From a virus, in IMG/VR virus record IMGVR_UViG_3300021493_000006, positions 1 through 29,117 of that record: 29,117 nt of DNA. One strand, written 5' to 3'. The stretch's first letter is position 1. Every line of letters starts with the position of its first letter. Made by a program: the position numbers and the translations under genes. The notes under the pieces are model-generated. The model worked only from the letters and a program-made list of their open reading frames with translations, did no database searches and was not told the DNA's origin. Positions 5,515 through 11,998 of this stretch are shown piece after piece.

Positions 5515-5841
5515 ATGCCAAACCAGAATATCAAAAAAGAAATAAAAAAACACCTTTATATGATACTTAACCTTGCGGGCGTTAAAAAAAGTATCGCCGA
5601 TAAAGTTGTTCCAATCGGAGTAGAAAGAATAATAGACGATGTGGTAAGAGAGGCGTTTGAGCGGTTTATAGAGGAGACGAGGATAGAAGAAGATAAGACA
5701 GATTATAGGGATACGACAGGAAATACAGAAGAAGAAGGAAGGTTGAATTATGAAATTAACGAGGCGGGAAGGCAAGGTTATAATGAAGCAATTGGAGAAA
5801 TCCGCCAAGCCCAAGCAAAATGGCTAAAAGAAAATCTCTAA
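5515..5841 (+). CDS. small helical protein, first member of a duplicated pair
   Basis: A 108-residue protein. Starts MPNQNIKKEIKKHLYMILNL and ends QAQAKWLKENL. The middle contains AFERFIEETRIEE, matched by HFIEETTLP in the next gene, and the last nine residues (QAKWLKENL) are identical between the two. I read them as paralogues from a local duplication. The end of this gene is also the start of the next (22-base overlap), both encoded in one repeated cassette. No domain recognised. Confidence 0.55.
   Translation: MPNQNIKKEIKKHLYMILNLAGVKKSIADKVVPIGVERIIDDVVREAFERFIEETRIEEDKTDYRDTTGNTEEEGRLNYEINEAGRQGYNEAIGEIRQAQAKWLKENL
5810..5837 (+). repeat. gene-start cassette copy 1
   Basis: A 28-base segment (begins CCCAAGCAAAATGG, ends AAAGAAAATCT) identical to 6067-6094. 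It encodes AKWLKEN in the ending gene and MAKRKS in the starting gene. A third copy at 6606 shares the first 20 bases. Confidence 0.75.
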
Positions 5842-6098
5842 AAAACAAAATAAGGACAGAAATAATAAAAATAGCCAGTGTCCCGCCAAAAAGAAAAGGA
5901 GACACGGGTTATCTAAAATTGACGGATGAAGAGATAGATAAGATAGTGGAGTTATTTAAAAAGAGTATTCAACACTTTATAGAGGAGACGACACTGCCAA
6001 TAGTAAAAGTAAAGAATGAAGAAGAAATAAATACCGTTAAAGAATTGCTTACGGAAATCAACCAAACCCAAGCAAAATGGCTAAAAGAAAATCTATGA
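5820..6098 (+). CDS. small helical protein, second member of a duplicated pair
   Basis: A 92-residue paralogue of the preceding protein. It begins MAKRKSLKNKIRTEIIKIAS, contains LTDEEIDKIVELFKKSIQHF and ends NQTQAKWLKENL. Predicted to be helical and basic at the N-terminus. It overlaps the previous gene by 22 bases and the next by 22 bases, both inside copies of the same cassette. No function recognised. Confidence 0.55.
   Translation: MAKRKSLKNKIRTEIIKIASVPPKRKGDTGYLKLTDEEIDKIVELFKKSIQHFIEETTLPIVKVKNEEEINTVKELLTEINQTQAKWLKENL
6067..6094 (+). repeat. gene-start cassette copy 2
   Basis: Perfect 28-base copy of 5810-5837 with the same dual coding: end of one gene in one frame, start of the next in another. 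Confidence 0.75.
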
Positions 6099-6376
6099 AA
6101 AAAAGATTTCCAAAGTGGTTAGTTAAAATATTGTTAAAACTAAAAGTTGGAAAGATAACATTGTCGTATGAATCCTCTGGTGAAAAGGCTGAGATAGATT
6201 ATGATGATATTTGGTTATGGACAGGTTATTTAAGAGGTAAACATGCAGGAAGAACAGTAGGAGATTTTATAGCAGAACATTTTTGGGAGGTTAAAAGATA
6301 TGAAAACTTTCCTAATTGTTGGGTGGTTTATCAAATAAGAGATTGGGAAGATTATTATGAAGAAACCGAAATTTAA
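6077..6376 (+). CDS. hypothetical protein with copied N-terminus
   Basis: A 99-residue protein. The first six residues (MAKRKS) come from the repeated cassette. The rest is unrelated to the paralogue pair: a basic helix (KKRFPKWLVKILLKLKVGK), a beta segment and an aromatic-rich C-terminus (DIWLWTGYLRG, NCWVVYQIRDWEDYY). It looks like a small folded domain. It overlaps the next start by 20 bases. No family recognised. Confidence 0.5.
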   Translation: MAKRKSMKKRFPKWLVKILLKLKVGKITLSYESSGEKAEIDYDDIWLWTGYLRGKHAGRTVGDFIAEHFWEVKRYENFPNCWVVYQIRDWEDYYEETEI

Positions 6377-6599
6377 AATAATTTACAATCTAACAAATGA
6401 AAACAAAGGAAGGAATTGGAAAATTCCTTACGAGGAAGCAGAAAAGGAATGGATTGATTTAGTTGGAAAAAGAAGATGGAATAAATTGTCAAAAAAAGAA
6501 AAAGAATGGCTTGTTATGACGGCAGGAAGTTTATATTTAGGAGAAAATGTAGATTTGGGAAGAATATTCAAATATATCGAAGAATATGAAGATTATTAA
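6357..6599 (+). CDS. 80-residue hypothetical protein
   Basis: Starts MKKPKFKIIYNLTNENKGRN; the middle contains WKIPYEEAEKEWIDLVGKRR and the end is acidic (IFKYIEEYEDY). Helical and Trp/Tyr-rich. It overlaps the upstream gene by 20 bases. No recognisable domain. Confidence 0.5.
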   Translation: MKKPKFKIIYNLTNENKGRNWKIPYEEAEKEWIDLVGKRRWNKLSKKEKEWLVMTAGSLYLGENVDLGRIFKYIEEYEDY

Positions 6600-6605
6600 A
6601 CTAAA

Positions 6606-6625
6606 CCCAAGCAAAATGGCTAAAA
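6606..6625 (+). repeat. gene-start cassette copy 3 (partial)
   Basis: CCCAAGCAAAATGGCTAAAA, the first 20 bases of the cassette, placed over the ATG at 6616. This supports 6616 and not 6586 as the start of the next gene. Confidence 0.65.
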
Positions 6626-7212
6626 AACAACTTCTAAAACAGAGAATTAAAGAGATTATGAAACGATTTGAAGGCTTTACTGATGGAGTGAGAATGATAA
6701 TGCTAACTCAAAGGAATAAAGAGGGTGGAAGAAGTAATAAACCTGATAGAGGGGCTATAAGAAAAATCTCAAGAAATAGAGAAGAATTTGAAAAGATTCT
6801 TAATGAGTTATTGGATATTAAAGAAAGGCATCCCGAAAAAACATTGAGGATATATTCTTGTGTTAATAAAAGAGACATAGAAAAAGGTATTAGAGAATTC
6901 AAAAGAAGGCAACTTGAGGCTGATTACTATGACAAGGAAAGCAGGATAAGATTTTATCTGGATATTAAAAATAGATTTTTAAGTTCATTGATGATTCCAC
7001 AATCACGAGCCGAAACGAAGTTTTTAATAGACATAGATGAAGATGATGACGAAAGTCAGATTAAAATGAAGTTAAGAAAATTAGGTATAAAAATTTTGTT
7101 AGAATATAAAACCAAAAACGGGAAGCATATCATTACTGAACCTTTTAATCCAGCCCTTTTGCCAAAAGCAGAAATTAAGAAAGATGCACTTCTTTTATTA
7201 GATTATGCCTAA
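6616..7212 (+). CDS. hypothetical protein with primase-fold-like motifs
   Basis: A 198-residue protein. The frame is open to an ATG at 6586, but the repeated cassette places the start at 6616. The N-terminal half is basic and helical. The C-terminal half has FLIDIDEDD (D139, D141), then YKTKNGKHIITEPFNP (H171), then LLLLDYA (D196). Order and form resemble the hhDhD, s-x-H and hD motifs of archaeo-eukaryotic primase-fold proteins, although the distance from the second to the third motif is only about 25 residues. It could be a minimal primase-fold protein, an inactive relative or another acidic metal-binding fold. Three-base gene overlap is exceeded only slightly with the next gene (8 bases). 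Confidence 0.45.
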   Translation: MAKKQLLKQRIKEIMKRFEGFTDGVRMIMLTQRNKEGGRSNKPDRGAIRKISRNREEFEKILNELLDIKERHPEKTLRIYSCVNKRDIEKGIREFKRRQLEADYYDKESRIRFYLDIKNRFLSSLMIPQSRAETKFLIDIDEDDDESQIKMKLRKLGIKILLEYKTKNGKHIITEPFNPALLPKAEIKKDALLLLDYA

Positions 7213-7432
7213 AAAACAACCTATAACCAAACAAAAAATAATAAATCAAATAAAAAAGAAAATCAGAAAAAGGTTGAAGGAATTAGCCTTTGAAGATGGG
7301 AATGTTGACGAAAACTGGCGGGTATTATATAAAAAATTAACAGAGGATTTCTACACTCCCGACAACGAAATCAAAATAGACAGCGTGGATTATGACAAAA
7401 GAACAGCGATTAAAGAAGAGATTGAGAAGTAA
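7205..7432 (+). CDS. 75-residue basic hypothetical protein
   Basis: Begins MPKKQPITKQKIINQIKKKI and continues with basic helix, then an acidic loop (DNEIKIDSVDYDK). Overlaps its upstream neighbour by 8 bases and the HNH gene by 41 bases. The first codons resemble the repeated start cassette (ATGCCTAAAAAACAAC). No function recognised. Confidence 0.5.
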   Translation: MPKKQPITKQKIINQIKKKIRKRLKELAFEDGNVDENWRVLYKKLTEDFYTPDNEIKIDSVDYDKRTAIKEEIEK

Positions 7433-7778
7433 AGCGGATAAACTATGGTTCAATCTCTATCTAAAAGAAAGATGCGAAGTATGCGGAAGTACCGATGGAT
7501 TACAAGGACACCACTTTTATTACAAGAAGTCCTACCCTCACTTGAGATATGACCCTGATAACCACATAACATTATGCAAAAGATGCCATTTCCTTTTACA
7601 CCATCAAGACCCCAAAAAAATAGAAAACAAAATAATTGAAACACGAGGAAAACGATGGTATAATAAATTAACCAAAAAAGCCCAGCAATCCCTGTCAAGT
7701 TTTCAAACAATAGAGTGGTATAAAGAGAACATAGAGAGAATGACAAAGGAATATGACCAACAAACAACAACAAATTAA
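7392..7778 (+). CDS. HNH endonuclease
   Basis: A 128-residue protein. Residues 28-34 CEVCGST, 40-42 GHH, and about 57-70 HITLCKRCHFLLHH form the complete zinc-bound HNH core: first Cys pair, the GHH active-site segment, then the second Cys pair followed by His. HNH proteins near terminase genes commonly assist DNA packaging; free-standing ones act as homing nucleases. It lies about 2.2 kb before the small terminase gene with GroEL between them. Cutting activity is well supported; biological role is open. Confidence 0.8.
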   Translation: MTKEQRLKKRLRSKADKLWFNLYLKERCEVCGSTDGLQGHHFYYKKSYPHLRYDPDNHITLCKRCHFLLHHQDPKKIENKIIETRGKRWYNKLTKKAQQSLSSFQTIEWYKENIERMTKEYDQQTTTN

Positions 7779-7812
7779 ACAACTCCAAGTCAAAATAAAA
7801 AAATAAAATCAT

Positions 7813-9363
7813 ATGAGATACCAAAAATCATCAGAATATACTCTTATCTCCTACGAGAAAGAGAAACTAAAAAAAGGAATAGACAAGGTATGCGATGTGG
7901 TAAAACTAACCTTGGGAAGCGCCGGCAGGAATGTGATAATTGAAAGACCCGGCAGAGTGCCGAGGATCACAAACGACGGCGTTTCAGTTGCTCGGCAGAT
8001 TATTTTGCAAGACCCAGTAGAAGATTTAGGCGCTCAATCTGTAATCAATGTGGCAGTCAAAACCAACCAAGAAGTAGGAGACGGAACAACCACCTCCATG
8101 GTTTTGGCCCAAAAAATAGTTGACAAGGTATGGAAAAAACTGGCTGAAAGCGAACACCTAATCCGAAAAGAGGGAAATGTCATGGATATCTACCGCCAGA
8201 TAGACAAAGAATGCCAAGAAGTAGTAGAAAAAATCAAAAAAATATCCCGCCCCGTTAAAAAGAAAGAAGAAGTTGAAAGAGTAGCAATTGTCTCTCTGGA
8301 AAACGAAGAAATGGGAAAGAAAGTAGCAGAAATCATAAACAAATTAGGAAAATATGCTCATGTATCAGTAGAAGAAGGCTTTGCCTCTGAAACCCGAACA
8401 GAAGTAGTCTCCGGTATGAAAATCAAGGGCAAATATATCTCCGAAAAACTGGCTATTACTCCCCGCAAAGAAGCAATTATTGAAGACCCCTTAATTTTAG
8501 TATTCAAAGGACAAATAGAGACCCAGTTTGAATTAAAAGCCGTATGCGACGGATTATTAAAGCAGGGCAAAACCAGTTTGGTTGTAATAGCCGATAGTTT
8601 CAGCAAAGAAATTGAACCCTTTGCGGTTATCAACCTTCAAAAGAAATCATTCTACTGCTTATGCGTCAAAGCGCCAAGTTTAACAACAGAAGAGATGGAA
8701 GATGTGGCTATTTATACCGGGGCTACCTTTTTTGACCCGGCGCAGGACAGAGACTTCCGAAAATTAGGAGTAACTATGGACGACTTCGGCAGAGCCAAAA
8801 AAATCGTAGTAGACAGAAACGACACCTTCATAATCCAAGGAAAAGGAGACAAAAAGAAAATTCAAGAAAGAATTGAAGACCTGAAAGAACAGCAAAAACT
8901 TGAAAAAACAGACATGTTCAGAAAAAGAATAGGCAGGCGAATTTCAGCCCTGTCAGGAGGGGTAGGACTAATAGAGGTGGGAACTGAAACAGATGTAGAG
9001 CGGGGGTATCTTAAACTAAAGGTTGAAGATGCGGTCTGCGCCTGCAAGGCGGCGATGGAAGAAGGAATTGTCCCTGGAGGCGGCTTATGTCTTAAAAGAA
9101 TAGCCGACGAGATGCCGAACGACAGCCTGCTCAAAGAAGCCCTGTCCGCTCCTTATGAGCAAATACAGGAAAACGCCGGCGAAAGCCTTAAAATAGACGA
9201 AAGAAAAATAATAGACCCCGCCAAGGTGGTAAGAGTAGCCCTTCAAAACGCTTGTTCTTTTGCTCAGACCCTTATTACCGTAGAAGCGGCTATTGCTCTC
9301 AACCGAGCCGACCCCCTCAAAGAATTAGGAGAGTATTTAGCCGAAAAGCCATGGGAAAAATAA
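7813..9363 (+). CDS. groEL: GroEL-type chaperonin (phage-encoded)
   Basis: A 516-residue group I chaperonin. Conserved nucleotide residues: ITNDGVSVAR (D55), VGDGTTTSM (D90) and VEDAVCACKAAMEEG (D406) followed by VPGGG. Apical-domain landmarks such as VCVKAPSL-like CLCVKAP are present. It is shorter than the usual ~545 residues. The YGYNA-containing segment near the C-terminal nucleotide pocket is replaced by GESLKIDERKIIDPAKV, and the Gly-Gly-Met tail is missing. No GroES gene is visible in the window. Phage GroELs are known to fold capsid or other virion proteins, sometimes without a phage co-chaperonin. The gene stands directly before the packaging and head genes. I chose the ATG at 7813; no clear ribosome site precedes it. 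Confidence 0.95.
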   Translation: MRYQKSSEYTLISYEKEKLKKGIDKVCDVVKLTLGSAGRNVIIERPGRVPRITNDGVSVARQIILQDPVEDLGAQSVINVAVKTNQEVGDGTTTSMVLAQKIVDKVWKKLAESEHLIRKEGNVMDIYRQIDKECQEVVEKIKKISRPVKKKEEVERVAIVSLENEEMGKKVAEIINKLGKYAHVSVEEGFASETRTEVVSGMKIKGKYISEKLAITPRKEAIIEDPLILVFKGQIETQFELKAVCDGLLKQGKTSLVVIADSFSKEIEPFAVINLQKKSFYCLCVKAPSLTTEEMEDVAIYTGATFFDPAQDRDFRKLGVTMDDFGRAKKIVVDRNDTFIIQGKGDKKKIQERIEDLKEQQKLEKTDMFRKRIGRRISALSGGVGLIEVGTETDVERGYLKLKVEDAVCACKAAMEEGIVPGGGLCLKRIADEMPNDSLLKEALSAPYEQIQENAGESLKIDERKIIDPAKVVRVALQNACSFAQTLITVEAAIALNRADPLKELGEYLAEKPWEK

Positions 9364-9686
9364 TTGACTCTTTAATAAACTATTTGTTAAAATTATACTG
9401 GAAAGAAACCTGGAAAAGAAAAAAGTTAAAAGAACTCTACCAAGCCTATTTAGCAGTCTCGGCAGACTACGAAGCGCAGACAGAACTCTTATTTAACCAG
9501 AAAGACGCAAGAGAAAAAATAACCAGACTTCTGGACGCAGAAATAAAATCAGACGACTGGCTCAAACTCAAAAAGAAACTAAAAGAACAAGACGATGAAA
9601 TAGAAAAAACAGAACAAAGAATTGAAAAAATCCAAGAAAAAGAAGAACAAATCAGACGCCTTATGTCAGCCATAGAAAAAATATAA
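9351..9686 (+). CDS. coiled-coil hypothetical protein downstream of GroEL
   Basis: A 111-residue protein, starting 13 bases before the GroEL stop (a longer frame from a TTG at 9252 is a shadow of GroEL). N-terminus MGKIIDSLINYLLKLYWKET may sit on a membrane surface. Residues 60-111 are a long charged coiled coil (KLKKKLKEQDDEIEKTEQRI). Translational overlap suggests it is made together with GroEL. It is not a GroES, which is a beta-barrel. Function unknown; an adaptor is one speculation. Confidence 0.6.
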   Translation: MGKIIDSLINYLLKLYWKETWKRKKLKELYQAYLAVSADYEAQTELLFNQKDAREKITRLLDAEIKSDDWLKLKKKLKEQDDEIEKTEQRIEKIQEKEEQIRRLMSAIEKI

Positions 9687-9693
9687 AAGGTCG
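9686..9693 (+). repeat. AAAGGTCG element 7
   Basis: Exact copy that begins on the last base of the upstream stop. Context TAAAAGGTCGCTTATTAAAA; GG is 27 bases before the ATG at 9716. Confidence 0.6.
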
Positions 9694-9715
9694 CTTATTA
9701 AAAAGAGCCAAAACG

Positions 9716-9886
9716 ATGCCAAAAGGATTTCTTAACTGCGTCAAACGAAAAGGCAAGGTTCGCCGAATTACCGGACCAAACAAAAGGTGGAAGGTCCCGG
9801 CGGGCAAATACAGGAACATCTGCTTTCTGCCAAACGGAAAAACCTACAAAGGCGAACTCCACACCTTAAAGAAAAAGAAAAAGTAA
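9716..9886 (+). CDS. 56-residue basic protein
   Basis: Below the usual length cut-off but convincing: a compact beta-rich pattern MPKGFLNCVKRKGKVRRITG, then NKRWKVPAGKYRNICFLPNG, then KTYKGELHTLKKKKK. It looks like a small nucleic-acid-binding or structural barrel protein. It follows AAAGGTCG element 7 and precedes a still smaller basic gene. No family recognised. Confidence 0.6.
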   Translation: MPKGFLNCVKRKGKVRRITGPNKRWKVPAGKYRNICFLPNGKTYKGELHTLKKKKK

Positions 9887-9888
9887 TT

Positions 9889-9972
9889 ATGCCCCGAGGA
9901 AGAAGAAGAAGAGTCTGTAAAAGGACAGGGAAAAAGCCTACTTGGCCCCGCCGTAGAAAGCACTGGAGATAA
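9889..9972 (+). CDS. 27-residue Arg-rich micro-protein
   Basis: ATG at 9889, two bases after the previous stop. It begins MPRGRRRRVCKRTGKKPTW and ends PRRRKHWR; 16 of 27 residues are Arg, Lys or His. This is protamine-like in composition. A longer frame from 9787 overlaps the previous gene and is unlikely. A DNA-condensing or RNA-binding role is speculation. No ribosome site is visible, so even expression is uncertain. Confidence 0.35.
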   Translation: MPRGRRRRVCKRTGKKPTWPRRRKHWR

Positions 9973-10025
9973 AGTTCAAGGTGATTTTCTAACCTGCTTA
10001 GGAATTCAGTTATTTTTGAGTTAAT

Positions 10026-10406
10026 ATGGCAAACAAACCCGAAAACCTAAAACCTTTCAAGAAGGGAGGCGACCCTCGCCGACATGTCAAGCAAAAAGGC
10101 GAAATAAGCGCAAAAACAAAGTTCCGCAACTTTATTGAGGACTATTTTAACTACAAAAAGAGCCAAGGAGTTTCAAAAGAGAAAGCGATTAAAGAACTGA
10201 TGGAAAGATTTGATAAGTTCTCCAAAAAAGAGGCGAGGATTTTGACCTATTTAGGAGACAGAATTTACGGCAAGCAAACAGAAAAAGTAGACCTAACCTC
10301 TGGAGGTGAGCAACTTGGAGTAATAATTTTACCCGCTAAACAGAAGAAAGATGAAAATTCACTGGAAGCCACAACCGAAGCAGGCAATAGTCTTAAGCAG
10401 GACTGA
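10026..10406 (+). CDS. terS: terminase small subunit
   Basis: A 126-residue protein. The start MANKPENLKPFKKGGDPRRH is the typical N-P-x-N-L-x-P-F-x-x-G style opening of small terminase or DUF5681-like phage proteins, followed by a helical DNA-binding section (KFRNFIEDYFNYKKSQGVSK). Its last 56 bases overlap the large subunit. Small terminase recognises the packaging site and regulates the motor. Call based on opening motif, size and position. Confidence 0.75.
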   Translation: MANKPENLKPFKKGGDPRRHVKQKGEISAKTKFRNFIEDYFNYKKSQGVSKEKAIKELMERFDKFSKKEARILTYLGDRIYGKQTEKVDLTSGGEQLGVIILPAKQKKDENSLEATTEAGNSLKQD

Positions 10407-11667
10407 ATTTGAGATATTCTTCGGAGGAAGCCGGGGCGGGGGCAAAACAGACGCCGGTATTGCTTGGCTTTTATACGACAAAGATCACCCGAGATATAGG
10501 GCTTTGGTTATTAGACGAAATGCGGACGATTTAAGAGACTGGATTGATAGGGCAAGTTGGATGTATAAGCCAACAGGGGCAAAAAAAGTAGGAAATCCGC
10601 CAGAATTTAGGTTTCCAAGCGGGGCAATTATTAGGACAGGACATTTGAAAGACGAACAGGCTTATACGAAATATCTGGGACACGAATATCAAAAAATGCT
10701 GATAGAGGAGTTAACGCTTATTAGCCGAGAGGAAAATTATAAAAAACTAATATCATCCTGCAGGAGCAGTATCCCTGAAATAAAACCGCAGGTCTTTTGC
10801 ACAGGAAATCCTTTGGAAGCAGGGCACTATTGGGTAAAAGAAAGATGGCGAATTCCAGACTACCCAGACAGGAACAAAATTTATTCTTTTTTTGACGAGA
10901 AAGAGGGCAGGGACAGAGTTTTTATTCCTGCAACCGTGGACGACAACCCGAAATTGATAGAAATCAATCCCGAGTATGTAAAATTCTTGGACGGGCTGGA
11001 GGGAGAACTAAAAGACGCTTGGCGGCACGGCTACTGGACAGGACCAAGACCAGAAGGCGCTTATTACACTAACCAATTAAAAAGAGCCAGAGAAGAAGGA
11101 AGAATAGGAAACGTGCCTTACGAAGAAGATTTACCTGTTTACACTTGGTGGGATTTGGGAGTGTCGGATACAACGGCAATTGGCTTTTTCCAAAAAGTGG
11201 GACAGGAGTGGCACTTGTTTGATTACTACGAAGCCTCAGGCGAAGGGTTGTCCCATTACGCCCAGATTTTACAAGAAAAGGGATATGTTTACGGGGGACA
11301 CTTTGCTCCTCACGATATTAGAGTGAGGGAATTAGGAAGCGGCAAATCTCGTTTAGAGATGGCAAAAAGTTTAGGAATTGATTTTGAGATAGTTCCCAAT
11401 CTTCATATAAACGACGGAATAAACGCAGTAAGGATGAGATTTAACACTCTCTGGATAGATGAGAAAAGATGCGCCCAGTTTCTAAAAGCAATAGCCCTTT
11501 ACCGCAAGGAGTGGAATGAGAAGATGGGAGAATTTAAGCCGAAACCGCTTCATGACTGGGCAAGCCACGCCGCTGACATGCTAAGATATTGGGCGGTGAC
11601 AAACTTTGAAGAGAACGAAGAAGAAGCGGAAGTTTATCTGCCAAACTGGCAGGAGTTAAGAGGCTAA
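10351..11667 (+). CDS. terL: terminase large subunit
   Basis: A 438-residue packaging ATPase-nuclease. An adenine-type QPKQ segment precedes Walker A GGSRGGGKT (residues 25-33). The Walker B position is KMLIEEL (115-121), with Glu where Asp is usual. A coupling motif CTGNP follows near residue 150. The nuclease domain begins at TWWDLGVSDTTAIGFF (D268) and ends with HDWASHAADMLRYW. Length matches the family. It starts inside the small subunit gene, which suggests coupled translation. It cuts and pumps phage DNA into the procapsid through the portal. Confidence 0.95.
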   Translation: MKIHWKPQPKQAIVLSRTEFEIFFGGSRGGGKTDAGIAWLLYDKDHPRYRALVIRRNADDLRDWIDRASWMYKPTGAKKVGNPPEFRFPSGAIIRTGHLKDEQAYTKYLGHEYQKMLIEELTLISREENYKKLISSCRSSIPEIKPQVFCTGNPLEAGHYWVKERWRIPDYPDRNKIYSFFDEKEGRDRVFIPATVDDNPKLIEINPEYVKFLDGLEGELKDAWRHGYWTGPRPEGAYYTNQLKRAREEGRIGNVPYEEDLPVYTWWDLGVSDTTAIGFFQKVGQEWHLFDYYEASGEGLSHYAQILQEKGYVYGGHFAPHDIRVRELGSGKSRLEMAKSLGIDFEIVPNLHINDGINAVRMRFNTLWIDEKRCAQFLKAIALYRKEWNEKMGEFKPKPLHDWASHAADMLRYWAVTNFEENEEEAEVYLPNWQELRG

Positions 11668-11901
11668 ATGAACGACAAATTCACGAAAAAAGAAATTCAA
11701 CTTTTTAAAATAATTCATACCCTTAGAAAGTATTTAAAAAAGGGCGAGATTAAAATTACTTTTCACAATTATGATGTTGACATGATAAGCGAAGCCCGAG
11801 CCGATTTAAGGCTGGACGGAAAAGAAGAAAACGGGGATTTTATCACCCTCTTGACAAAAGTTTTTGATTTTGATAATATAGAGGAAAATACGCCCAACTA
11901 A
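11668..11901 (+). CDS. 77-residue hypothetical protein
   Basis: Follows the terminase stop with no gap. Begins MNDKFTKKEIQLFKIIHTLR; contains a basic helix and then an acidic end (FDFDNIEENTPN). No domain recognised. Promoter P3 is embedded in its 3' end, so the gene marks the boundary between terminase and portal transcription units. Confidence 0.5.
   Translation: MNDKFTKKEIQLFKIIHTLRKYLKKGEIKITFHNYDVDMISEARADLRLDGKEENGDFITLLTKVFDFDNIEENTPN
11851..11879 (+). promoter_or_regulatory. possible promoter P3 before the portal gene
   Basis: TTGACA at 11851-11856, followed at 17 bases by TAATAT 11874-11879 (GATAAT at 11872 with 15 bases is the alternative). The run TTGACAAAAGTTTTTGAT closely resembles P1 (TTGACAAAATTTTGAT). 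Predicted RNA start near 11886. Confidence 0.45.
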
Positions 11902-11927
11902 TTGGCGGGCATAGGCTCAACCATATT

Positions 11928-11988
11928 AGCGGGCAAACTGCTTTTTCTAAGCCTTTTTGGCTTGGAGAAATTGGTTTGCCCGCTTTTT
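11928..11988 (+). terminator. strong intrinsic-terminator hairpin before portal
   Basis: 26 positions 11928-11953 fold onto 11959-11984 with only two mismatches and three G-U pairs around a TTTTT loop. The base of the stem is AGCGGGCAAAC / GTTTGCCCGCT, followed by TTTT. A second GCGGGCA at 11905-11911 can compete for the 3' arm (11977-11983), and 11891-11897 can pair with 11902-11907. These are the elements of an attenuator. It ends 10 bases before the portal ATG. Confidence 0.7.
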
Positions 11989-11998
11989 AATAAAAAAC

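Noticed and set aside
6586-6615. Earlier ATG for the primase-fold-like gene
   Set aside because: The copied gene-start cassette at 6606 places the start at 6616, as in the two other copies.
7752-7805. 17-codon frame before GroEL
   Set aside because: Gln/Lys low-complexity sequence overlapping the end of the HNH gene with no ribosome site.
9252-9350. TTG-initiated extension of the coiled-coil gene
   Set aside because: It overlaps the conserved end of GroEL out of frame.
9364-9393. TTGACT with TAAAAT at 18 bases as a promoter inside the coiled-coil gene
   Set aside because: Possible, but it is in AT-rich coding sequence and lacks the shared flanks of P0-P2.
9787-9888. 61-residue version of the Arg-rich protein
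   Set aside because: Its first half overlaps the 56-residue gene out of frame; only the part from 9889 is free.
11957-11998. TTG-initiated extension of the portal protein
   Set aside because: It would start in the loop of a strong hairpin and encode residues from its stem; the ATG at 11999 is simpler.
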